Origin: Methylococcaceae bacterium
GTDB lineage: Bacteria > Pseudomonadota > Gammaproteobacteria > Methylococcales > Methylomonadaceae
NCBI GenBank assembly: GCA_947505055.1
Contig: CANNLO010000145.1
Coordinates: forward strand, 1-11,137
DNA length: 11,137 bases
Reading direction: 5' to 3'
Below are positions 1 through 7,371 of the stretch, in pieces; the first letter of the stretch is position 1, and every line of letters starts with the position of its first letter. The position numbers were made by a program, and so were the translations under genes. Below the pieces are notes generated by a model. The model searched no databases. It saw only the letters and a list, made by a program, of their open reading frames with translations, and had not been told where the DNA came from.

Positions 1-267
1 AATAAAAAACAAATTGTGCATCACGACTACCGAGACAGTGCAAGCTCGACTACCGAGACAGCAGCGCCCTCTTCTGGCTCGACTACCGAGCTTATAAAGC
101 CTGTTTTGGCTACTTTGACTGGCTCGACTACCGAGAACAATGTAGTTATACCATTACCCCCTGTTAAATCTATCAAGCCTATAAAGAGAATTGTTGGCAT
201 TAAAGGTAAAAGCGGCATTTTAAAAACAAGTCAATTTCAAATAGCTAGTGCAGCAGCGTCTTTATGA
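1..267 (+). CDS. C-terminal part of an unrecognised protein with STTE repeats and a basic tail (partial at left edge)
   Basis: The frame is open from the first base of the window to a TGA at 265-267, so the true start probably lies upstream. A GTG at 16 is the first possible internal start, but no ribosome binding site precedes it. The visible part is low-complexity: rich in Ser, Thr and Ala, with the tetrapeptide STTE three times (codons at 46-57, 79-90 and 124-135), then a proline- and lysine-rich segment (roughly PPVKSIKPIKR) and a small-residue tail. No family is recognised and no membrane segment is seen. The stop overlaps an ATG at 264 by the pattern ATGA, and the next gene's likely start is 12 bases downstream, so the two genes are probably co-transcribed. 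The STTE peptides come from a DNA repeat that also occurs once out of frame, so the repeat may matter as DNA and the peptide be incidental. That this is a real coding region is inferred from the open frame and the tight junction. Confidence 0.5.
   Translation, partial: NKKQIVHHDYRDSASSTTETAAPSSGSTTELIKPVLATLTGSTTENNVVIPLPPVKSIKPIKRIVGIKGKSGILKTSQFQIASAAASL
24..135 (+). repeat. Four-copy short DNA repeat CGACTACCGAG
   Basis: The 11-mer CGACTACCGAG occurs at 24-34, 47-57, 80-90 and 125-135. Copies 2-4 extend to CTCGACTACCGAG, whose ends CTCG/CGAG are complementary. Copies 3 and 4 share 17 bases (CTGGCTCGACTACCGAG, 74-90 and 119-135), and copies 1 and 2 share CGACTACCGAGACAG. Start-to-start spacings are 23, 33 and 45. 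Copy 1 is in a different reading frame from the other three, which argues for conservation as DNA. It could be a protein-binding array (packaging site, iteron or operator) or local duplication in a low-complexity coding region. Confidence 0.75.
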
Positions 268-273
268 AAGGAA
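267..273 (+). promoter_or_regulatory. Ribosome binding site deciding the start at 279
   Basis: AAAGGAA lies 5 bases before the ATG at 279. The earlier in-frame ATG at 264 has no such motif and overlaps the previous stop codon, so 279 is the preferred start. Confidence 0.65.
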
Positions 274-278
274 CTCTC

Positions 279-803
279 ATGACAAGAAAAACAACAACAC
301 CAAAAGAGCTAACTGAAATATTAGCGCTTAGAGAGGTTGGCTTTACAGTGTTAGCGATTAGCCAAAAATTTAATCTTAGCGTAAGAACTATCCATAGGTA
401 CTTAGCAGAGAACGGAGTGAAGAAAGGTAGCTTAAAACAAGAAGTGATGGAAAGTGCTAGAGCGGAGTTATCTAGAATTATCACCTCCAACCCAGTGATA
501 ATTGAAACGGCATCTCAACATCTTATAGATGATATTGCACACTCAAACCATCTAAGAGCCATCATAATTGAAGCCTCAGAGCATTTAAAAGCTAATTCAC
601 TAGCAGAAGCAGTGCTGGTAATGCGAGGCGCTGCTGCTTACTCTACCGCAATTAAGAACACCTCAGACACCTTACGCCGTTCATTAGGTGCGGATAAGAT
701 TGAGGAAACTGCTGAATTATCGGAGTTGATTATTAGAGAATACACAAGTGAAGAAATTGAGGAAATTAGGAGTAGAAAACTAGACATGGATTTTGATGAT
801 TAA
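279..803 (+). CDS. Helix-turn-helix protein resembling phage terminase small subunits
   Basis: A 174-residue protein (179 if the ATG at 264 is used). Residues about 11-44 form a resolvase-type helix-turn-helix: a first helix (ELTEILALREVG), a turn, then a recognition helix around SVRTIHRYL. The middle is helical, and the C-terminal part (NTSDTLRRSLGADK, then an acidic ELIIREYTSEEIEEIR segment and DMDFDD end) resembles small terminase subunits and related phage or satellite DNA-binding proteins. Small terminases bind the packaging site and load the large terminase motor; the acidic tail would suit a partner-binding role. No large terminase, portal or capsid gene is visible, so the gene is either an orphan, a satellite's packaging redirector, or an ordinary HTH regulator. 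The DNA repeats immediately upstream are candidate binding sites. The HTH call is fairly sure; the terminase assignment is from general resemblance only. Confidence 0.6.
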   Translation: MTRKTTTPKELTEILALREVGFTVLAISQKFNLSVRTIHRYLAENGVKKGSLKQEVMESARAELSRIITSNPVIIETASQHLIDDIAHSNHLRAIIIEASEHLKANSLAEAVLVMRGAAAYSTAIKNTSDTLRRSLGADKIEETAELSELIIREYTSEEIEEIRSRKLDMDFDD

Positions 804-946
804 TGTAATCCACGTCATATTTATGGCACGGCAATGGCAGAAGCGAAGTCTTAGAAAAAAGACGATGCATGCTACCCCATGGTGAGATATTTTTTGAGGT
901 GAATTTGAAAATCTGTTTTTATGTAAAGGAACATACTAAATAAACA

Positions 947-974
947 CCCGTTAGCGGCGTACGGGGTATACGCC
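947..974 (+). promoter_or_regulatory. Overlapping small hairpins in the leader of the 57-codon gene
   Basis: Two stems compete for the same bases: CCCGT (947-951) with ACGGG (961-965), and GGCGTA (956-961) with TACGCC (969-974). The second ends 11 bases before the ribosome binding site of the gene at 998. They could form a small regulatory leader, but such short stems also arise by chance. The rest of 804-997 shows no supported gene and no convincing promoter. Confidence 0.25.
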
Positions 975-997
975 ACAAATTAGCCAGAAGGACTACC

Positions 998-1171
998 ATG
1001 AAAGTTATAGATTTACAGCAAGCAGCAGACTACCTAGAGAACGCGTGGATTGAGCACTCGGCTACAATGGGTGCAAACATAGTACATATAGGCATAAGCA
1101 ACGAAGGAAAGGCGTTTGTATTTGTTAATCTTACTGATGACAGAAATGTATTAGCGGAAGTGCCTCAGTAA
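998..1171 (+). CDS. Small orphan protein, 57 residues
   Basis: ATG at 998, stop TAA at 1169-1171, with AGAAGGA at 986-992 as a well-placed ribosome binding site (5-base spacing). The protein begins MKVIDLQQAADYLENAW, an amphipathic helix. It continues with a stretch likely to form a small beta sheet (ANIVHIGISNEGKAFVFVNL) and ends LAEVPQ. It is slightly acidic, without Cys pairs, a signal peptide or a membrane segment. No family is recognised. A hairpin terminator follows 10 bases after the stop, so with its own leader it looks like a short separate transcript. Size and position would suit an accessory or anti-repressor-like protein of a mobile element, but nothing in the sequence proves a role. 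Confidence 0.65.
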   Translation: MKVIDLQQAADYLENAWIEHSATMGANIVHIGISNEGKAFVFVNLTDDRNVLAEVPQ

Positions 1172-1181
1172 AATTTAGAAT

Positions 1182-1217
1182 CACTAGCAAAGGTTAAAAT
1201 CCTTCGCTAGTGGTTTT
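1182..1217 (+). terminator. Rho-independent terminator after the 57-codon gene
   Basis: CACTAGCAAAGG (1182-1193) pairs with CCTTCGCTAGTG (1201-1212) with one mismatch around a 7-base loop, followed by GTTTT. It separates the left gene group from the restriction-modification operon. Confidence 0.75.
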
Positions 1218-1522
1218 AAAGATAAGTCACCAATGACTAACAATTAAGCAACGGCTTTTAATTCTCCGGATGGTCGCATAGCAACTGCCTTAAGGAGTTG
1301 CAAAGTGATTCGATGATTAGGATGTTTTATGAACAATGCACCATAACTAATCGTAAGTGCAAACGTGACCGCAAAGTATCTGGCAATCTACTTTAAATGA
1401 CCTTGAATAGACTTGTAAGCATATATTTATATTACCAATTAGTGTTATATTGACAATAAAATTATAGCAGTGTTAGACAACTCGCCCACCTCTTAAATTT
1501 AAAAAGCCGACAACAAGATTAT
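1218..1522. other. Intergenic stretch without a gene, upstream of res
   Basis: No supported coding region is seen on either strand. It contains a bulged hairpin at 1281-1301 (GCAACT pairing with AGTTGC, with CC/GG inside) and a very A+T-rich segment around 1420-1465 that includes the candidate promoter of the restriction operon. A short ATG frame at 1323 has no usable ribosome binding site. A small RNA cannot be excluded. Confidence 0.4.
1450..1478 (+). promoter_or_regulatory. Candidate promoter of the res-mod operon
   Basis: A perfect TTGACA (-35 type) lies at 1450-1455. With 17-base spacing the -10 position reads TTAGAC (1473-1478), a poor match, so this is a weak or activator-dependent promoter at best. 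It is placed about 45 bases before the res start, downstream of the terminator at 1182-1217. Confidence 0.3.
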
Positions 1523-4500
1523 ATGAGTGCAGACAATCCAATATTAAATAATCCTTACCTAGAGCCATTGTTGCATTACAACACTGACAGTGAAGGAAAC
1601 TTGGACTATACAAGTATTTGCAAAGGCCGGAGGATATTTAAATCAGACGCAGCAGTTATTCCAACACGACAAACTGGCCAAAAAGAGATTTTTGGATGGA
1701 GCGATAATTCAGACGACCATAGCTCAAGCATCATTAACCTTTGCCGAAATGAAGTTCAACTTTGGAGAAATACCAATTACGCCAATACAACAAGGATTAC
1801 AAAGGAACTTCTAAATTTCTGGTTCAACAATCCTGAAAGATTTGTTACCAAAAAATTATTTTTCGCTCAGCAAGAAGCCGTTGAAACGGCAATATGGATG
1901 AATGAAATTGCCGAGAAATCTAATGCAGGACAACATATTTTAAACTTACTACGTGATGGACAAAACACAGTAAGTGAAGTGATTGCCGACCAATTACCAC
2001 GTATTGCTTTTAAAATGGCAACAGGGTCTGGAAAGACAGTTGTTATGGCTTGTTTGATTTGCTACCACTATTTCAACAGGCAAGAATACAGAAATGATAC
2101 CCGTTTTGCTGATTATTTTTTAGTTGTCGCACCAGGCGTTACCATCAAAAGCAGGTTGGGCGTTTTATTCGTTGACACCCAAAATGAAAATCCAAAAGAC
2201 ATTGCAGATTATTACCGTGTACGCGGGTTAATTCCTGCCAACATGGAACATCGTTTAGAAAACTTAAACGCACGATTAATTATCACTAATTATCACACTT
2301 TTGAACCAAAAATTCTGCAAGGAAACAAACGCAGTCCATTTGATGGGAAGGTAAATTTAAAAGGAGAGAAAATTGACACTGGAAACAAAGAAGATTTTTC
2401 ACAGGTTGTTAAACGAACACTTGGGAAGTTTAAAGCTGGAGGTAGAGTTTTAGTTCTGAATGACGAAGCTCATCACTGCTATCTACCAAAATCTAAAAAG
2501 AAAACAACTGATAACGAAGAGGCCGATGAGAATGCTAGAGCAGCAGTGTGGTTCAGTGGACTTCGTGAAATTGCAAAGAAATTTAAACTTCAATTGGTGT
2601 ACGACCTTTCCGCAACCCCATATTATTTATCCGGTTCTGGATACACTCCTTACAGTTTATTTCCTTGGGTAGTTTCTGACTTTGGTTTAATTGAGGCAAT
2701 TGAAAGTGGATTAGTAAAAATTCCCTTTCTGCCAGAAAGTGATAACACTCAAGAATTAACTATGCCAGTGTTACGTAACTTGTACGACCATGTAAAAGAC
2801 GAGTTGCCAAAGAAAGGACAGCGAACTAAGAAAAGTGAAGCTGCCGCCGAAGGTTCAAAATACATTGAATTGCCACCACGCTTACCTTCATTAGTTAAAG
2901 GTGCATTAGACCAGTTTTATAACCATTATGTAGAATATTTCAATGGCATAAGAAAGGACTCAGAAGAAAAATCAGATATGTTTTCAGCGCCACCTGTTTT
3001 TATTGCGGTATGTAACAACACTGGTGTATCAAAGGAAGTATACAAATATATTGCAGGTTACGAATATGAAGATGCAGAGGGAAAAACGGTAACTGTAAAT
3101 GGTGCGAAAGATTTGTTTTCCAATTACGACCCTGCAACAAATAAACCATTAAAACGGCCACCAACATTACTTATAGACAGCGATGCTCTGGAAAATGGGG
3201 AGCAAATAAATGATGACTTTAAAAAAATATTCTTTTCTGAAATAGAAGAGTTTAAAAAAGACTATGCCCGCATGTACGGTCAAGGAAGCCTTGATAAAAT
3301 TTCAGATGCTGAAATTTTGCGTGAGGTAGTTAACACTGTTGGACAACAAGGGAAATTGGGCTCACATATTCGTTGCGTGGTATCAGTTTCGATGCTTACC
3401 GAAGGTTGGGATGCAAACACCGTAACGCATATTATGGGTTTACGTGCCTTTGGCTCACAATTGCTTTGTGAGCAAGTGGCTGGTAGAGCTTTGCGCAGGA
3501 TGAATTACTTTTTACAAGGCTATGACAAAGACGGAAACGCAACATCCGACAAGCGAAAAATTGTAATTGAAAAGTTTCCGCCAGAATATGCACACATTAT
3601 TGGTGTTCCTTTCAAAATGTTTAAAGGCGGAATATCCGAACCGCCACCGCCACCTATTGATTTAACACATATTACTTCTATTCCAGATAGGCAAGCTACT
3701 ATGGAAATAACTTTCCCAAATGTAGTTGGCTACCGTGTAGAAAATTTAGATGCAGAAATTAAACATGATTTCAGCAATATTGAAAATTATGAAATTGATG
3801 GCTCTAAATTTCCTACCGAAACTATTATGGCCAGTCCGATTTCCGCATCAGAAGAAAAACTAGAAGTTAAAGGAGTTCTGGAAAAACGTGACCAAGAATT
3901 AATTTTCCTAATCACAAAAGAGTTAATCAAATACCATTTCAGTGATGAAGAAGGCAACCCACGTTTTCAAAAATTTAATAAACTGAAAAGCATTGTAGAA
4001 AAGTGGTACGGCGAAAAAGTGCTGTTGATTAATATCACAGACCAAAGATTTAAACGACTTCTCTACTTTGATGAACCAAAGAAAATAGTTGACCACATTG
4101 TCCGCGGCATTAATCCGCAACACAATACCACCGAACATATCCGCCCTGTTTTTAACTATTACAACAAGTTTAGCAGCACGAAATATGTTAATGGCAATAC
4201 GGTAAAAGATGTTTATCTAACTAAAAAAAGCCATGTCAACTATGTTGTTATGGATAGTGATTGGGAAGGCATTTGCGCCAAAACATTAGAAGAAATTGGA
4301 CTGGTTGAGTCATATGTGAAAAATCAATTTTTAGGATTCTCAATTCCTTATACAAAGGATGGAAAAGACCGTCAATACTTTACAGATTTTATTGCACGAG
4401 TTAGAAGCAGTGATGGCAGTGTAAAAAACTTAATGATTGAAATTAGCGGAATGAGCAAAGACAAAGCCGAGAAGAAATGGTTTGTAGAGAACCGCTGGAT

Positions 4501-4618
4501 ACCTGCCGTAAATGCTTTAAAGGAAAAATACGAGTATTCGGAATGGCATTTTATTGAAGTAGCTAACGATATACGAAATATTAAAAATCAATTAATCGAA
4601 AAAATACAGAGTCTATAA
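1523..4618 (+). CDS. res: Type III-like restriction enzyme subunit (SF2 helicase + PD-(D/E)xK-like domain)
   Basis: A 1031-residue ATP-dependent DNA translocase/nuclease subunit, expected to work with the methyltransferase encoded next. The N-terminus ([10 protein letters not shown]... GRRIF) matches the usual start of the BPTD_3080-type restriction enzymes, so the gene looks complete. Helicase motifs are intact: Walker A ATGSGKT at 166-172, DEAHH at 314-318, SAT at 363-365, and motif [11 protein letters not shown] at 651-659 after a TEGWD segment. A proline run (EPPPPP) links the helicase core to the C-terminal half. The C-terminal domain carries D955 (TDF) and E973 (IEISG), the positions expected for a PD-(D/E)xK nuclease, but the third position, 975, is Ser (AGC), not Lys. 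In classical type III enzymes mod precedes res; here the order is reversed. The ATG at 1523 has no clear Shine-Dalgarno motif, but no other ATG, GTG or TTG lies in frame back to the stop at 1457. The stop overlaps the mod start by one base. Family assignment is firm; nuclease activity is uncertain because of the Ser. Confidence 0.93.
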   Translation: MSADNPILNNPYLEPLLHYNTDSEGNLDYTSICKGRRIFKSDAAVIPTRQTGQKEIFGWSDNSDDHSSSIINLCRNEVQLWRNTNYANTTRITKELLNFWFNNPERFVTKKLFFAQQEAVETAIWMNEIAEKSNAGQHILNLLRDGQNTVSEVIADQLPRIAFKMATGSGKTVVMACLICYHYFNRQEYRNDTRFADYFLVVAPGVTIKSRLGVLFVDTQNENPKDIADYYRVRGLIPANMEHRLENLNARLIITNYHTFEPKILQGNKRSPFDGKVNLKGEKIDTGNKEDFSQVVKRTLGKFKAGGRVLVLNDEAHHCYLPKSKKKTTDNEEADENARAAVWFSGLREIAKKFKLQLVYDLSATPYYLSGSGYTPYSLFPWVVSDFGLIEAIESGLVKIPFLPESDNTQELTMPVLRNLYDHVKDELPKKGQRTKKSEAAAEGSKYIELPPRLPSLVKGALDQFYNHYVEYFNGIRKDSEEKSDMFSAPPVFIAVCNNTGVSKEVYKYIAGYEYEDAEGKTVTVNGAKDLFSNYDPATNKPLKRPPTLLIDSDALENGEQINDDFKKIFFSEIEEFKKDYARMYGQGSLDKISDAEILREVVNTVGQQGKLGSHIRCVVSVSMLTEGWDANTVTHIMGLRAFGSQLLCEQVAGRALRRMNYFLQGYDKDGNATSDKRKIVIEKFPPEYAHIIGVPFKMFKGGISEPPPPPIDLTHITSIPDRQATMEITFPNVVGYRVENLDAEIKHDFSNIENYEIDGSKFPTETIMASPISASEEKLEVKGVLEKRDQELIFLITKELIKYHFSDEEGNPRFQKFNKLKSIVEKWYGEKVLLINITDQRFKRLLYFDEPKKIVDHIVRGINPQHNTTEHIRPVFNYYNKFSSTKYVNGNTVKDVYLTKKSHVNYVVMDSDWEGICAKTLEEIGLVESYVKNQFLGFSIPYTKDGKDRQYFTDFIARVRSSDGSVKNLMIEISGMSKDKAEKKWFVENRWIPAVNALKEKYEYSEWHFIEVANDIRNIKNQLIEKIQSL

Positions 4619-7161
4619 TGGCAAAAAACATAGAATCAATCAAACATAAAACCGATAAGCGCGCTCATATTCCAAGTAAGGAAGAAGCCGGCTATGAAGA
4701 TGCTAACGCCAAAGTGCAAGACGGGAAAAAGGTATTAGAACTAACCAAAAACCCAGTGGTGCACCGCGGGCAAGACCCTGAGTTATTTTGGTTAAATAAA
4801 TACGGCAATGACGACCGAGATGACTTGTTACGTGTGGACATACGAAGCCTTTACCGACACGAACACATAGCACCCGAAACGCTGATAAAAAACCTGTATA
4901 AAGTTACCGAAACCCCAAACAGCCAAATAGGCTTGTTCAGTGTGAACGAACTCTTTGGCAATGCCTTGGAAAAAGACGAAATAGAAAAAGTTAGTGAATA
5001 CTACCATCACCAAGATGGCTGGACAAATAGACTGATACAAGGCGATAGCCATTTGGTAATGGCAAGTTTACTAGAGCGTGAAGGGATGGCAGGGCAAGTG
5101 CAAACCATTTATTTTGACCCCCCCTATGGAATTAAATACGGTGGCAACTGGCAAATTAAATTAAATAATCGTGATGTAAAAGATGGAGACGATGAAGCAT
5201 TAACTGGTGAGCCAGAGCAAATAAAGGCTTTTAGGGACACCTGGGAATTAGGGATTCACTCCTATCTAAGTTATTTGCGTGACCGTTTATTAATAGCAAA
5301 AGAGTTAATGAGTGATAGCGGTTCTTGTTTTGTGCAAATTAGTGATGAAAATTTACATTTAGTTAGAAATTTAATGGATGAGGTTTTTGGAAGCGAAAAC
5401 TTTGTTTGTGTTATTCAATTTCGAACCGCTAGTACTAAACCTGGTACATTGTTATCTGGTGTTTGTGATTTTATTGTTTGGTATGCAAAAGATAAAACTA
5501 AAATAAAATATAGAGAATTATATAAACCTAAAGAGAATATTGCTGATTATGAACGATACATTTATGGAGAAGAAATTATAAGTGTGGGGGCAGCAAAGAA
5601 GAAAGGCTTAACAATATTACCGGAAAATGTCTTTTCCCTTTTTCATATGCCTGCAAGCTCAATGCAATCCAAATTTGAATTTGAATTTAAGGGGAAAAAG
5701 TTAAACCCGAAATTTGGATGGAGAGTTAGTGAAAATTCCTTGAATACCCTAAAAGACAAAAATCGATTAATGCTTATGGGGGATTCATTAAAGTATGTTA
5801 AAAAATTATCCGATTTTCCATATGAAAGACTTAATTCTACTTGGCTCGATTTGTGGGCTGAACAAAACAAAGAATATGTTGTACAAACGTCCGTTAGTGT
5901 AATCGAGAGATGTATATTAATGACAACAGACCCGGGAGATTTAGTTTTAGACCCAACCTGTGGTAGTGGCACAACAGCTTTTGTTGCAGAGCAATGGGGC
6001 AGACGATGGATAACTATTGATACCAGTAGAATTGCATTAAACATTGCCAAGCAAAGGTTAATGACGGCTGTGTTTCCTTATTACAATTTGTATGATGAAC
6101 AAGGTGGCGATATTCGCCAAGGGTTTAAATACAAAACCGTTCCGCACATTACGCTGAAAAGTTTAGCAAATGATGAACCGCCTGCCACCGAAACACTATA
6201 CGACCAACCCGAACCAGACAATAAAAAACTTCGTGTAAGCGGTCCTTTTACTGTAGAAACTTTGCAGAACTATGAACCAATTAGTCCCGCAGAGCTAGAT
6301 GATGAAGTAAGGGTAAATGAAGAAGAAGGGGCTTTTGAAGAAGTAATAAAACAACATTTAGTAAGTGCTGGAGTTAAGAACGGCAGAAAAAATGAAATGG
6401 TAATTTTTGGTAGCGTAGAGCTATTAAGCCATTCGTATTTACACGCAGAAGGTTTTTATATGATTGAAGCAGGCGAAAAGAAAGCCTATTTCCATATTGG
6501 CCCAAAGTTTGGAACCGTAAGCAAAACGGCGGTAAACGAAGCTATAAAAGAATGCCAAGCACGAGGAGATGCAAGTTGGTTAATAATTCTTGGCTTCAGT
6601 TTTGAGAGCGATATTGAAGGTAGTACGCAAACAATGAGCATGGGTAAATTTGAAGTTACAAAATGCCGCATTCACGATGATTTATTGCAGGAAGGGTTAA
6701 AGAAGAAACCTACAAAATCCGCAGCAAGCTTTGTAACTATTGGCGAACCTGATATTGATATAGTTAGAAAAGGTCAAGAAGTGACAGTTGAAATAAAAGG
6801 CTTAGATATTTATGACCCAATTAAAGATGAAGTAAAAGCACGTAACATTTCAGACATTGCTTATTGGATGGTGGACGAAGACTATGATGGGAGTAATTTT
6901 GTAGTAAGGCAAGTTTTCTTCTGTGGTGGAGATAAAGATGAGTTTACTAAATGGAAAAAGGGCCTAAGCAGCTTAGCTAAAGACGGTACGAAAAGGAAAG
7001 TGGAAAAGACGTTAAAAATTGAAATTGACGATGAAGCTTTCGACCGTTTATATGGTCATATCTCACATCCAATTGAAGTGAAAAAGAAAGGACAAAAAAT
7101 TGCCGTAAGAATTATTAGTCAGTTTGGTGAAGAATGTACAAAAGTTTTATTAACTGAGTAA
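4618..7161 (+). CDS. mod: Type III-like N6-adenine DNA methyltransferase (beta class)
   Basis: An 847-residue site-specific DNA methyltransferase, expected to mark the recognition sequence by N6-adenine methylation from S-adenosylmethionine and to give the restriction subunit its specificity. The catalytic motif DPPY is at 167-170 and the cofactor-binding motif DPTCGSGTT at 445-453. DPPY before the cofactor motif is the beta-class order, placing target recognition between them (about 260-440). A long C-terminal part follows. It contains a [12 protein letters not shown] segment typical of this family, and ends in a beta-rich domain ([10 protein letters not shown]..., AYWMVDEDY..., [13 protein letters not shown]) that makes the protein longer than the roughly 600-650 residues of classical type III Mod. 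The start ATG shares its first base with the res stop (TAATG), implying translational coupling. The recognition region is markedly more A+T-rich than the rest. The DPPY codons contain a run of seven C. Confidence 0.93.
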   Translation: MAKNIESIKHKTDKRAHIPSKEEAGYEDANAKVQDGKKVLELTKNPVVHRGQDPELFWLNKYGNDDRDDLLRVDIRSLYRHEHIAPETLIKNLYKVTETPNSQIGLFSVNELFGNALEKDEIEKVSEYYHHQDGWTNRLIQGDSHLVMASLLEREGMAGQVQTIYFDPPYGIKYGGNWQIKLNNRDVKDGDDEALTGEPEQIKAFRDTWELGIHSYLSYLRDRLLIAKELMSDSGSCFVQISDENLHLVRNLMDEVFGSENFVCVIQFRTASTKPGTLLSGVCDFIVWYAKDKTKIKYRELYKPKENIADYERYIYGEEIISVGAAKKKGLTILPENVFSLFHMPASSMQSKFEFEFKGKKLNPKFGWRVSENSLNTLKDKNRLMLMGDSLKYVKKLSDFPYERLNSTWLDLWAEQNKEYVVQTSVSVIERCILMTTDPGDLVLDPTCGSGTTAFVAEQWGRRWITIDTSRIALNIAKQRLMTAVFPYYNLYDEQGGDIRQGFKYKTVPHITLKSLANDEPPATETLYDQPEPDNKKLRVSGPFTVETLQNYEPISPAELDDEVRVNEEEGAFEEVIKQHLVSAGVKNGRKNEMVIFGSVELLSHSYLHAEGFYMIEAGEKKAYFHIGPKFGTVSKTAVNEAIKECQARGDASWLIILGFSFESDIEGSTQTMSMGKFEVTKCRIHDDLLQEGLKKKPTKSAASFVTIGEPDIDIVRKGQEVTVEIKGLDIYDPIKDEVKARNISDIAYWMVDEDYDGSNFVVRQVFFCGGDKDEFTKWKKGLSSLAKDGTKRKVEKTLKIEIDDEAFDRLYGHISHPIEVKKKGQKIAVRIISQFGEECTKVLLTE

Positions 7162-7371
7162 ATAAGCGAAATCTAACGTGATAACTTATGAATGAGTGTT
7201 TTAAAAATGCTAATAACTCACCCAGTTCCTAGTATTTAAAGAGCATATCATTTGAATCAAGTGTGGGATATGCGGGGTGTTTATTTCCTAAATTGTTGGT
7301 GAAGTCACTCTGGTCTTCGATAAATATCTAGTTGTTTGGAACGTAATTTTTAACTTAATGGTGATTGAACT

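Noticed and set aside
24..135. CRISPR-like array
   Set aside because: Repeat unit is only 11-17 bases, there are four copies, spacing is irregular (23, 33, 45) and no cas genes are present.
823..885. 20-codon basic reading frame starting ATGGCACGG
   Set aside because: No ribosome binding site, very short, and no family resemblance.
1323..1397. 24-codon reading frame (MFYEQCTITN...)
   Set aside because: No properly spaced ribosome binding site and no sign of conservation visible; treated as chance.
5643..6050. 135-codon minus-strand reading frame inside mod
   Set aside because: Lies wholly within the methyltransferase catalytic region, whose + strand frame has clear family motifs; an antisense shadow.
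7162..7371. Terminator or clear promoter between mod and the DUF262-DUF1524 gene
   Set aside because: Only a 5-bp stem with a long loop (7193-7220) and no T-run; no -35/-10 pair with good spacing was found.
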